From an uncultured Verrucomicrobiales bacterium (lineage in GTDB: Bacteria; Verrucomicrobiota; Verrucomicrobiia; Limisphaerales; JAYPXF01): DNA of 34,642 bases. The stretch lies in the NCBI GenBank assembly GCA_937893495.1, contig CALBIE010000333.1, positions 1 through 34,642 on the forward strand. The letters are read 5' to 3'. Below the pieces are notes generated by a model. That model was given only the letters and a program-made list of their open reading frames with translations, was not told the origin of the DNA and did not search any database. Made by a program: the position numbers and the translations under genes. Within the stretch, counting starts at the first letter, position 1. The number at the start of each line of letters is the position of its first letter. This document shows, piece by piece, positions 1 through 8,420 of the stretch.

Positions 1-1006
1 CGGCGCGGGGCAACACACACGGGTCGTGCCGACCGCGAGCCTTCAGCGTCGTGTTCTTGTGCTCGATATCGACGGTGTCCTGCTCGACGAGCACGGTCGC
101 CACGGGCTTGAACGCCACGCGGAAGTAAATCGATTCGCCGTTGCTGATGCCGCCCTGGATTCCGCCTGAGCGATTCGTCGTCGTGTAAACTTTTCCCTTC
201 TTGGCCCGGAAAACGTCGTTGTGTTCGAGGCCGGTCAGATTGATACCGTCAAAGCCGGAGCCGATATCAAATCCCTTGCTGGCGGGCAGACTCAGCATGG
301 CTTTGCCGAGGTCGGCCTCGAGTCGATCAAACACGGGTTCGCCCCAGCCGGTGGGAACGCCGCGCGCGACCCCGGTCACAATGCCGCCAACGGTGTTGCC
401 CTGTTTACGCATGCGCTCAATCAAGCGAATCATCTTCTTCGCGACCGCCGCATCGGGACAGCGAACAATGTTCGATTCCACCTGTTTGAGAGTAACTTTG
501 TTCCAATCGACTACGGCCTTGATCTTCTGCACCTGTTGAACGAAGGCCAATACTTCGACGCCAAACTTCTGCCGAAGAATCTTTTTGGCAATCGCCCCTG
601 CCGCGACTCGGCCGATCGTTTCACGCGCGCTCGTGCGCCCACCTCCCGGCCAGGCACGGATACCGAACTTCGCGTCGTAGGTGTAATCCGCGTGCGAGGG
701 ACGATATTTGGTCGCCATTTCCGTGTAGGCCTCGGAACGTTGATCCTGGTTGTGAACAATCATGGAGATGGGAGTTCCGAGAGTTCGCCCTTCAAATGTG
801 CCGGAAAGGATTTCGACCCGGTCGGCTTCCTTGCGCGGTGTGACAATCTTTGATTGACCGGGTCGGCGGCGATCAAGGTCCGGCTGGATGTCCACCTCGG
901 AGAGCTTGACTTGCGGCGGACAGCCATCCACGACGACGCCCACACCCTTGCCGTGGGATTCGCCCCACGTCGTGATGCGGAATAGCTGGCCAAAAGTGTT
1001 GCCCAT
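1..1006 (-). CDS. aroC: Chorismate synthase, C-terminus truncated by window edge
   Basis: Reverse-strand reading from the CAT at 1004-1006 gives [32 protein letters not shown]...[42 protein letters not shown]...[41 protein letters not shown]...[22 protein letters not shown], typical of AroC. Not in the ORF track because it runs off the left edge. Confidence 0.95.
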   Translation of the reverse strand, partial: MGNTFGQLFRITTWGESHGKGVGVVVDGCPPQVKLSEVDIQPDLDRRRPGQSKIVTPRKEADRVEILSGTFEGRTLGTPISMIVHNQDQRSEAYTEMATKYRPSHADYTYDAKFGIRAWPGGGRTSARETIGRVAAGAIAKKILRQKFGVEVLAFVQQVQKIKAVVDWNKVTLKQVESNIVRCPDAAVAKKMIRLIERMRKQGNTVGGIVTGVARGVPTGWGEPVFDRLEADLGKAMLSLPASKGFDIGSGFDGINLTGLEHNDVFRAKKGKVYTTTNRSGGIQGGISNGESIYFRVAFKPVATVLVEQDTVDIEHKNTTLKARGRHDPCVLPRA

Positions 1007-1132
1007 GCGGGCGAGGATGAAACAATTCGCGGGCAAGGTCAAATTCAGCGCGTGCCGGCATTTTAACGGAGCGCGACTGCGTCCGGAGGACCAGTCGCAG
1101 CAGGTCTGCGCAAGACTGTTTGGCCATCAGTG

Positions 1133-1216
1133 GTGGGGTGAGACTATGTCGAACCTCTGATCGTTGTCCTTCTGCTACAAAAAACAGATCAGAGGCTCCG
1201 CGTAGCGTCGCCCCAC
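1133..1216. repeat. Imperfect inverted repeat with 30 bp arms
   Basis: GTGGGGTGAGACTATGTCGAACCTCTGATC (1133-1162) versus the reverse complement of 1187-1216 (GTGGGGCGACGCTACGCGGAGCCTCTGATC): 23/30 identical, inner 9 bp perfect. Confidence 0.8.
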
Positions 1217-1266
1217 CCGAGGGGTGCAAACCGGCAAAGTTCAATGCCCCGGGGTTTCCACAATGG

Positions 1267-1320
1267 CTGCGGCTCGTCTCCGACACAGCCGCGCTCCGGG
1301 GCTCTGCCTGAATACGCCCC
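1267..1320. repeat. Hairpin repeat, right-half relative of the 8210-8365 element
   Basis: CTGCGGCTCGTCTCCGACACAGCCGCGCTCC...CCTGAATACGCCCC parallels 8315-8366 CTGCGGACTGAAGTCCGCGCTCC...CCCGAATGCGCCCC. Confidence 0.55.
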
Positions 1321-1479
1321 TTCGCCCTCGATATTTCCAAACCTTCTCGCCGCCGCCGCCTTTCTGCGGCATAAATGCTGTAGCGCTTCGTGGGCAGTGC
1401 GCACATGCGCCCTCTCGCCCGGGGCGCAAACTGACGGCGGTCGGTTGACTCGCCGGAGTGTCGGGCAATCTCGAAATCA

Positions 1480-2535
1480 ATGTTCATCAACTCCATCGCC
1501 ACCGCCGTTCCGCCCGATTGCTACACGCAGGCGGAATGTTTCGCGGCGTTTGAACAGGCACCGGAATTCGCGCGGTTGAAACCGAGGTCGCGCGAGTTGG
1601 TGCGCAAGGTATTGCTCGCCGATAACGGCATTGACCAGCGTCACGTCGCAGTGGCCGAACTGGCGGAGGCTTTTCAATTGAATCCGGACGCGCTTCATCG
1701 ACGCTTTGAAAAAGCGGCACCGACACTCGCGACCGAAGCGGCGCGGAAAGCCGTTCATGAAGCAGGCCTTGACCCGGCGGAGATTGATGCGGTCATTGTC
1801 AGCACTTGCACCGGTTATCTCTGCCCCGGATTGACGAGTTACGTGACTGAGCGAGTTGGCTTGCGTCCAGACGTGCATGCGATGGATCTCGTGGGCCAGG
1901 GATGCGGCGCTTCGGCGCCCAATCTTCGGACGGCTCACGGTCTCTTGAAAAGCGGCTCAGTAAAGCGCGTCCTTTGTATCTGTGTCGAAGTCTGTAGTGC
2001 GGCGTTTTATCTCGATGACGATCCGGGCGTGCTCGTCAGCGCCTGCTTGTTTGGTGATGGTGCTGCGGCAGTCGTGGTCTCCAATGAACCGGGCGGCGGA
2101 CGGCGGGTGGAATGGAAAGATGGTGCAACCCATCTCAGCCCCGCGGATCGCGATTTTCTGCGATTCGAACAGCGCGGGGGGATGCTGCGAAATCTCTTGG
2201 ACCGGCAGGTCCCGGCGATTGCCGCTCGGCACGTCGAAAATCTGTTGAACGAAATGCTCGTTAAAAACGGCTTGAAACGCGACGACATCAGCGGTTGGAT
2301 TCTCCACAGCGGAGGCCGCGACGTGTTAAAAGCATTGGGTGGCCAGCTCGGCTTGTCGGCGAAGGAATTGCATCATAGTGCGGAAACCCTGCGATTGTTC
2401 GGCAATGTGAGCAGTCCATCGGTCCTTTTTACGCTGGAACGCGCTTTGCGGGAACAGCAACCGGGCGGTTGGTGGTGGTTGACGACTTTTGGCGCAGGCT
2501 TTAGTTGTCATGGCACGCTGCTGCGCGTCGAGTGA
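1480..2535 (+). CDS. Type III polyketide synthase (chalcone/stilbene synthase family)
   Basis: 351 aa; VSTCTGYLCPGLTSYVTERVGLRPDVHAMDLVGQGCGASAPNLRTA (active-site Cys context), FGDGAAAVVVS, WILHSGGRDVLKALG (His) and FGNVSSPSVLFTLE (Asn) motifs. Confidence 0.93.
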   Translation: MFINSIATAVPPDCYTQAECFAAFEQAPEFARLKPRSRELVRKVLLADNGIDQRHVAVAELAEAFQLNPDALHRRFEKAAPTLATEAARKAVHEAGLDPAEIDAVIVSTCTGYLCPGLTSYVTERVGLRPDVHAMDLVGQGCGASAPNLRTAHGLLKSGSVKRVLCICVEVCSAAFYLDDDPGVLVSACLFGDGAAAVVVSNEPGGGRRVEWKDGATHLSPADRDFLRFEQRGGMLRNLLDRQVPAIAARHVENLLNEMLVKNGLKRDDISGWILHSGGRDVLKALGGQLGLSAKELHHSAETLRLFGNVSSPSVLFTLERALREQQPGGWWWLTTFGAGFSCHGTLLRVE

Positions 2536-3246
2536 ATGAAACGCATTGTTCAACCAGAATTGCTGGATGAGATGTCCTCCGAGAATCCGGAGGCCGTCGA
2601 AGCGCGGCGCGATCTCCAGTGGGTGAACTGGTGGATGGGACATGCTGCAATCTTTCGCTCAGCGCTACGGGGCGCGTTTTCCAGTCCACCGAAATCCATC
2701 GTGGAAATTGGCGCCGGGGATGGCTCGTTGTTATTGCGCGTGGCCCAGATGCTGCGGTGGGATAGCCGGGAGACGACTGTATGGATTGTTGATCGCGAGG
2801 ATACCGTGTCGGCCGCCACGCACATGGGATTCAATCAACTGGGCTGGCGAGTCAACGTGGTCCGGTCGGACGTTTACGAATGGTGGAAGAGCCGTGGCGC
2901 AGAGGAGGTGGATCTGGTGGTCGCGAATCTGTTTCTCCATCACTTTGAGGAACCCGAGTTGCAGCGATTGCTGCGATCCATCGCGGACCATGCGACCGCC
3001 TTTGTCGGCTGCGAACCGCGCCGCAGTGCATTGGCGCATTTTTTCGCGCGGCAAGTTTGGTTGATTGGCGCCAACCGGGTAACGCGTGTTGACGCCGTTC
3101 GCAGCGTTGAGGCGGGATTCAACGAGACCGAACTCATCAATCTCTGGCCGCGCCGGCCACACTGGAAACTCACCGAGTGCCGCGCCGGTCTGTTCAGTCA
3201 CTTTTTTGCCGCGCTGAAATGCCCGGACCGAGCCCCGGTCGGGTAA
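2536..3246 (+). CDS. Class I SAM-dependent methyltransferase
   Basis: 236 aa; IVEIGAGDGSLLLRVAQML SAM-binding motif, followed by VDLVVANLFLHHFEEPELQRLLRSIA. ATG directly abuts the PKS stop (TGA-ATG). Confidence 0.85.
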   Translation: MKRIVQPELLDEMSSENPEAVEARRDLQWVNWWMGHAAIFRSALRGAFSSPPKSIVEIGAGDGSLLLRVAQMLRWDSRETTVWIVDREDTVSAATHMGFNQLGWRVNVVRSDVYEWWKSRGAEEVDLVVANLFLHHFEEPELQRLLRSIADHATAFVGCEPRRSALAHFFARQVWLIGANRVTRVDAVRSVEAGFNETELINLWPRRPHWKLTECRAGLFSHFFAALKCPDRAPVG

Positions 3247-3311
3247 ATTCTTTGAACGTCGCCGAGAAACGTCTCGTCAACTGTCGTTCGGCAACTCAGA
3301 TTTTCAGCGGC

Positions 3312-4475
3312 ATGGATTGTATTGAACGGGATATCACGGTCACTTGGCGGCATCAGGTGCATTTTACCGAGGGCGTCTTTGACCGGGCGAACCGGTTGCT
3401 GGTCGATACGATCGCCGATGGCGGTGATCTACCGCCGCACAAAGTGCTGGTCGTATTGGACGAGAGTCTGACGCGCTTCGGCGTGGACAAGGCGATCGAA
3501 GAATACTTTGCCGCACATTCCGATACCCTGACTCTCGTACGCGCGCCCATGGTGATGGAAGGCGGCGAACGCGTAAAAAACTCCTATTTTCACGTCTCGG
3601 AAATTCATTCCCAACTCGATCGATATCACATTGATCGCCACAATTATCTGATTTGCGTCGGGGGCGGGGCATTGCTCGACATGGTCGGACTCGCGAGCAC
3701 GACGGCGCATCGGGGCATTCGCCATATCCGAATTCCCACGACCACGTTATCGCAGGATGACTCGGGTGTCGGTGTGAAGAACGGCGTCAACGCCTTCGGA
3801 AAAAAGAATTTCATCGGTTCCTTTTGTCCGCCCTTCGCCGTGATCAATGACTTCAAATTGCTGGAGACATTGCCGGAGCGGGAAAAGCGCTGCGGATTCG
3901 TCGAAGCCATCAAAGTGGCCTGTATCCGCGATCGAGAATTCTTTGGAGAACTGGAACAAAAGGCCGAAGCGCTCGCCCGCTTTGAACCCGAGGCCATGAA
4001 GCGCCTGATTCATCGTTGTGCGGAACTGCACGTCAATCATATCGCCACGTCCGGCGACCCGTTTGAGTTCGGTTCCGCGCGACCGCTCGACTTCGGTCAT
4101 TGGGCCGCGCACAAGCTGGAACAGATATCCGAGTACAAGATCCGTCACGGTGAGGCCGTCGCCATCGGAATTGCACTGGACGTGATTTACTCAGTGAAGA
4201 AGGGTCTGTTGGACGAAGCCAGTGCCGAACGCATTATTCGCTTGCTGGGCGCGGTGGGCTTTGACCTGTTTGCCGCCGAGTTGACTCATACTGATTCTGA
4301 TGGGCGACTATTGGTGCTGGAGGGATTGAATGAATTTCGCGAGCACCTCGGCGGCGAATTGACCATCACTCTGCTGAAGGAGATCGGTTCGGGCGTCGAG
4401 GTGCATGAGATGGACCTGCCGCTGGTTCTGGAATCGCTGAAAGCGCTACGCGCGCGGTTTGGAACTGAGGCGTAA
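3312..4475 (+). CDS. eboD: 3-dehydroquinate synthase-like protein of EboD type
   Basis: VVLDESLTRFGV..., YLICVGGGALLDMVGLASTTAHRGIRHIRIPTTTLSQDDSGVGVKNGVNAFGKKNFIGSFCPPFAVINDF, CGFVEAIKVACIRD, HVNHIATSGDPFEFGSARPLDFGHWAAHKLEQISEYKIRHGEAVAIGIALD. The track start at 3177 overlaps the methyltransferase; ATG 3312 (MDCIERDITVTW) or TTG 3252 is more plausible. Confidence 0.8.
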   Translation: MDCIERDITVTWRHQVHFTEGVFDRANRLLVDTIADGGDLPPHKVLVVLDESLTRFGVDKAIEEYFAAHSDTLTLVRAPMVMEGGERVKNSYFHVSEIHSQLDRYHIDRHNYLICVGGGALLDMVGLASTTAHRGIRHIRIPTTTLSQDDSGVGVKNGVNAFGKKNFIGSFCPPFAVINDFKLLETLPEREKRCGFVEAIKVACIRDREFFGELEQKAEALARFEPEAMKRLIHRCAELHVNHIATSGDPFEFGSARPLDFGHWAAHKLEQISEYKIRHGEAVAIGIALDVIYSVKKGLLDEASAERIIRLLGAVGFDLFAAELTHTDSDGRLLVLEGLNEFREHLGGELTITLLKEIGSGVEVHEMDLPLVLESLKALRARFGTEA

Positions 4476-4483
4476 CACTTTCA

Positions 4484-4642
4484 GCCACGGATTGAACACG
4501 GATGAAACACTGTTCAGGTCTGATCAATCGTGTTTGTCCGTGAGGTGATGCGAGGGCGATGGAAGTTAACGGAGTATGATTGGCTTTCGGGCAGGGTTTG
4601 CACCATGACATCCGTGTTGTTTCCGTGTTCCATCCGTGGCCA
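4484..4642. repeat. Inverted repeat pair of a GCCACGGATKGAACACGGA motif
   Basis: AGCCACGGATTGAACACGGATGAAACAC near 4484-4511 and its inverted relative CATCCGTGTTGTTTCCGTGTTCCATCCGTGGC near 4610-4641. Confidence 0.6.
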
Positions 4643-4678
4643 GACCAAATTGTTTTGGCTTTCCCGCAGCGACCCGGG

Positions 4679-5407
4679 CTATTCGAGGTGCTTCATCACC
4701 CCGCTAGCCAGGGGCGTCCACAGACCCATCCGCACTCCCGCTTGCCGCAGTCCCGTACCGGTCCAGGTGTTGCAGGTGCCGATGAAATTGTAACTTCCGT
4801 TGGCCTCGTAGAATCCATCGCTTTCAAAGTAACCAGGTGCGGGAATTCGAACGGCACGTCCCGTTTCATTGGTGCGCACGGCTGCGCCGATGAACTTGAT
4901 GAGAGTTTCATACTGCGCGGGAGTGATCGACGTTCTCTTGCAGAGACTTCCCGTTTTCGGTTTTCCGGTATAGGTGATGTGCATTGCCGTTTCACTCGGC
5001 AGAAAGAGTGCCTTGAAGGCAATCCCGAATGACAGGTCCTTCCACTCGGGAACGTTGAGATAAAATCCCCGGTCGCCCCAGCCGATGGCGACGTATTCCG
5101 GATTCGGAGGAACGGCTTCGAACTCGCTCGGCGGAAACGTTTTCGTCCAGTCGATTTGCTCAGTTTTTGCCGGCACGACGACGTCCGCATGAACGCCGTT
5201 GGACCACACGAAAATCTCCACACCCTCTTTTGCGGGAACGAAATCTCGATTCACGGCAATGGCACCCAGTGTGTGGGCGATAAAAAAGTAGAGCAGCGGA
5301 CCCAGCACGGCCACACCCAGGCCGCCGCCGACCGCCTTGATTGCAATGCGAATCCCTCGCGGGCGGGAGTTGATCCAATCAAGGACATTGCGAGGACGAA
5401 GCTTCAC
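4679..5407 (-). CDS. DUF2459 / TIGR02117-type conserved protein with N-terminal membrane segment
   Basis: 242 aa; VEIFVWSNGVHADVVVPAKTEQIDW...YVAIGWGDRGFYLNVPEWKDLSFGIAFKALF...YNFIGTCNTWTGTGLRQAGVRMGLWTPL. GTG start overlaps the upstream TGA stop (GTGA). Confidence 0.75.
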   Translation of the reverse strand: MKLRPRNVLDWINSRPRGIRIAIKAVGGGLGVAVLGPLLYFFIAHTLGAIAVNRDFVPAKEGVEIFVWSNGVHADVVVPAKTEQIDWTKTFPPSEFEAVPPNPEYVAIGWGDRGFYLNVPEWKDLSFGIAFKALFLPSETAMHITYTGKPKTGSLCKRTSITPAQYETLIKFIGAAVRTNETGRAVRIPAPGYFESDGFYEANGSYNFIGTCNTWTGTGLRQAGVRMGLWTPLASGVMKHLE

Positions 5408-6219
5408 GATGTTTTCAAACTCGACCAGCCATCCCCTCGGGCCGGTCGAGCGACGGGATCGATATCGACGTAGAGAATCGTCTCGGCCGATTCGCCGTAG
5501 GGCCCTTGAACTATCTCATACCCGTTCGCATCAATAACGAGCGAGCAACCGATGCACTTGCGGCCCTTCCACGGACCGTCGGTGATCGGCCCCACATTGC
5601 TGGCCGAGGCAATCCACATGGAAAACTCGCGCGCGACCGGAATATATGAATCACGCCAAAGCTGCCCATACGGCGTGGCTGAATTGTCGTGATCGGCCGG
5701 CACCGCCCAGGCGCTCGGGGAGAGAATGAGATCGGCACCCATGTAACCAAGCGATCGACTGACGACGCAATCTTTTGCGAAACCGTCAGCGCAGATCATC
5801 AGCCCGATTGTTCCGAATCGGGTTCGGCAAACGTTTAATCGATCACCCTGCGTGTAATACTCATGCCCGATTTCCAGCTCGTTCAGTTTGCGATGTTTCA
5901 GGAGGAGTTTGCCGGTGTCATCGATGATGACTGCGGAGTTGAACACATCGTCTCCGTCGCGTTCGGTCAGTCCGGCGCAAAGGTGGACGCGATGTTCAGC
6001 CGCGAACTTCGCCAGTTGCTGAAAGGCTGTCCCGTCCGGAATGGGTTGCGCGCCTGTCTTCGCCGACGAATGGGTCCATCCCAGATCCATCGTTTCCGGC
6101 AGGAGCACGAAATCCGCGCCCTGCGATGCGGCTTCGGTGATACGATCACCGGCGCGACTGAGATTGCGGTCCGGTTCGCCACCTTCAACGAGCATTTGTG
6201 CGAGCGCTAGTTTGAACAT
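5404..6219 (-). CDS. Carbon-nitrogen hydrolase (nitrilase superfamily)
   Basis: 271 aa; ADFVLLPETMDLGW (Glu), LLLKHRKLNELEIGHEYYTQGD (Lys), IGLMICADGFAKDCVVSRSLGYMGADLILSPSAWAVP (Cys). Confidence 0.88.
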   Translation of the reverse strand: MFKLALAQMLVEGGEPDRNLSRAGDRITEAASQGADFVLLPETMDLGWTHSSAKTGAQPIPDGTAFQQLAKFAAEHRVHLCAGLTERDGDDVFNSAVIIDDTGKLLLKHRKLNELEIGHEYYTQGDRLNVCRTRFGTIGLMICADGFAKDCVVSRSLGYMGADLILSPSAWAVPADHDNSATPYGQLWRDSYIPVAREFSMWIASASNVGPITDGPWKGRKCIGCSLVIDANGYEIVQGPYGESAETILYVDIDPVARPARGDGWSSLKTS

Positions 6220-6236
6220 GGCGGGGAATTGACGGA

Positions 6237-6368
6237 GGGCGCATTCGGTCGCTTCCCCGGAACGCGGACTTCAGGCCGCAGAAGGGTTGCCAACACGACG
6301 ACGGTCGAGAGCGATTGACGCGGTGGTTTCAGACGCGCGTTTCTGCGGCGTGAACGCCGCGCTCCCGG
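6237..6368. repeat. MITE-like repeat, relative of 8210-8365
   Basis: GGGCGCATTCGG (6237-6248), then hairpin CGCGGACTTCAGGCCGCAGAAG and inverted partner TTCTGCGGCGTGAACGCCGCGCTCCCGG (6341-6368); same architecture as 8210-8365 but without a recognisable right terminal repeat. Confidence 0.55.
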
Positions 6369-6431
6369 CATTGAAGAAGGTATTAACCCGAACTCCGATA
6401 TAGAATGAGGAGCGCGCCCGCCTCGGGCGCT

Positions 6432-6455
6432 GTTTTCCGCGCCCTCGCGGAAAAC
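6432..6455. repeat. Perfect hairpin, 10 bp arms
   Basis: GTTTTCCGCG-CCCT-CGCGGAAAAC. Confidence 0.75.
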
Positions 6456-6529
6456 CCGGTCGTACCGAAATGATTCGGGTGTTAGTGGCAGTTCCGCGCG
6501 AATAAATATGGCCGCGAGGCGCGACCAGC

Positions 6530-6548
6530 CACACCCGAAGCGGGTGTG
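6530..6548. repeat. Short perfect palindrome
   Basis: CACACCCG-AAG-CGGGTGTG. Confidence 0.7.
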
Positions 6549-6580
6549 CTCCCCAACCTGGGCATTCGGGTTCAAAAGTT

Positions 6581-6919
6581 TCATGACGGCCAGCCGTATT
6601 CGCGCTCGACTTTGGCGATGCGCAGACGATAGCGGGAATACCACAGGGATTTGCCCTGCGTCTGGGCTTCGAGATGCTCTGGCTGGGCTTTCCAATTGCG
6701 GATGGATTCCAGATCACGCCAATACGAAACCGTGATACCGAACCCTTCGGCGTCGTGGGCCGTTTCGATTCCCAGAAATCCAGGTTGCTGTCGGGCCAGT
6801 TCCTCCATGCGTTGCGCGGTCTCGGCGTAACCATCGTCGTCATCACCGTGTTGCGAGGAGAAGATGACGGCGTAGTACGAGTCGGGGTTGTCGGATTCTG
6901 CGTTCATTCGAAATGGCAT
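6581..6919 (-). CDS. Antibiotic biosynthesis monooxygenase (ABM) domain protein
   Basis: 112 aa; YYAVIFSSQHGDDDDGYAETAQRMEELARQQPGFLGIETAHDAEGFGITVSYWRDLESIRNWKAQPEHLEAQTQGKSLWYSRYRLRIAKVEREYGW, typical of ABM dimeric alpha/beta barrel proteins. Confidence 0.85.
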   Translation of the reverse strand: MPFRMNAESDNPDSYYAVIFSSQHGDDDDGYAETAQRMEELARQQPGFLGIETAHDAEGFGITVSYWRDLESIRNWKAQPEHLEAQTQGKSLWYSRYRLRIAKVEREYGWPS

Positions 6920-7020
6920 TCGCGGATTTCTTTGATTTTACCGAACAACCTGAGATTGCCCTTCATTGAATCCCGTCCGGGCGTCGCAGGCAATTCAATT
7001 GACGAATCCAGCATGCACGT

Positions 7021-8199
7021 GTGAACTCCCCGGCGAAAGCCACCCCCGGACGAATGAGCGAACCCAGTCCCAACGACCCGATGGTCTTCGAATGGATGAA
7101 GACCGGCGACCAGGCGTTTGCCACGATGTTAAACGCCATTGATGCCGCTCAGCGGTCCGTGCGGTTTGAGACCTATATCTTTTGTCGTGGCGAACCGGGC
7201 GACGCGTTTCGCGCGGCGCTGATTCGCGCGGCGCAACGCGGAGTCTATGTCTATGCGCTGATCGATGCCTGGGGTTCCACCGAGCTGCCCTCCGATTACT
7301 TCGATCCTTTGATTGCCGCCGGCGCGGAGTTTCGCTGGTTCAATCGCCCGAAGTTTCTCAAGGTCACATTTCGCAATCACCGCAAGCTCCTGGTCTGTGA
7401 TGAACAGATTGCCTTCATCGGCGGCTTCAACATCGCGCCGGAATACATGGGGGACGGGATTCAAGGCGGCTGGCGCGACCTGGGGATGCGGTTTGAAGGG
7501 CCGCTTTCGGTGGCTCTGGCGGAATCATTTGACAAGATGTTCATGCGGGCGGAGCTGAAGCATCGCGCGTTCATGCGCCTGATGCGGACGGGCGCGCATC
7601 AGAGAATTGCCCGACCGCCGGATGGCGAGATCATCGTGAGCGGACCGGGCCGTGGATTAAGTCGATTGCGCAAGGCGTTGACGGCGGATTTGAGAGTGGC
7701 GAAGGAGGTTCGCATTATGGCGGCCTATTTTCTGCCGACGTTTCGGCTGCGACGGCGATTGCTTCGCACCGCGCGAAAAGGCGGCAAGGTGCAACTGATT
7801 CTGCCGGGCAGAAGCGACGTGATGCTCTCGCAACTCGCGAGTCGGCGGCTGTACACGAATCTCCTGAAAGCCGGCGTTGAGATTTACGAATATCAGCCAC
7901 AGATATTGCACGCCAAGCTGATCAACATCGACAATGCCGTTTACCTGGGATCGGCGAATCTTGATACGCGCAGCCTGCACATCAATTACGAGCTGAGCGT
8001 GCGCTTCAACAATCCAGAGGTTGCGGCCGGCGCGAAGGAGGCGTTTGACGCCTCACTCAAACATTCCAAACGCATTGAATTGAAGGACTGGCGGCGGACG
8101 CGATCGCTCGGCGCCCGGTTGAAGGAAAACCTCGCCTACTGGTTGCTGGCGCGGTTGGACCTGTATATTGCGCGGCGGCAGATCATGGATTTGCGCTGA
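7021..8199 (+). CDS. Phospholipase D-like / cardiolipin synthase family protein
   Basis: 392 aa (GTG start); two HKD motifs: NHRKLLVCDEQIAFIGGFNIAPEYMG and HAKLINIDNAVYLGSANLDTRSLHINYEL. Confidence 0.88.
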   Translation: MNSPAKATPGRMSEPSPNDPMVFEWMKTGDQAFATMLNAIDAAQRSVRFETYIFCRGEPGDAFRAALIRAAQRGVYVYALIDAWGSTELPSDYFDPLIAAGAEFRWFNRPKFLKVTFRNHRKLLVCDEQIAFIGGFNIAPEYMGDGIQGGWRDLGMRFEGPLSVALAESFDKMFMRAELKHRAFMRLMRTGAHQRIARPPDGEIIVSGPGRGLSRLRKALTADLRVAKEVRIMAAYFLPTFRLRRRLLRTARKGGKVQLILPGRSDVMLSQLASRRLYTNLLKAGVEIYEYQPQILHAKLINIDNAVYLGSANLDTRSLHINYELSVRFNNPEVAAGAKEAFDASLKHSKRIELKDWRRTRSLGARLKENLAYWLLARLDLYIARRQIMDLR

Positions 8200-8209
8200 C
8201 TTCCCGGGC

Positions 8210-8365
8210 GGGCGCATTCGGGTGAAGCCCTCAGAGCGCGGCGTTTACGCCGCAGAAGCGTTCACCTGCAACCGTCGTCACCGGTGCATGGAAGTTTTCT
8301 GCACCGCAACGCCTCTGCGGACTGAAGTCCGCGCTCCCGCTGCGGGTCTCCGCCCGAATGCGCCC
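8210..8365. repeat. MITE-like element with perfect 13 bp terminal inverted repeats
   Basis: GGGCGCATTCGGG (8210-8222) and CCCGAATGCGCCC (8353-8365); two internal hairpins, AGCGCGGCGTTTACGCCGCAGAA and TCTGCGGACTGAAGTCCGCGCT. Confidence 0.75.
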
Positions 8366-8420
8366 CTTTCCAGGCCCAGATAAGTCTTACTTTCCTCACA
8401 GGATTTCGTTTACTAACGGC

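Noticed and set aside
221-853. 210 aa plus-strand ORF
   Set aside because: Antisense to aroC, which is clearly encoded on the minus strand.
3177-3311. N-terminal extension of the EboD-like ORF
   Set aside because: Overlaps the methyltransferase 3' end by about 70 bp and lacks family-like sequence; start moved to 3312 (TTG 3252 possible).
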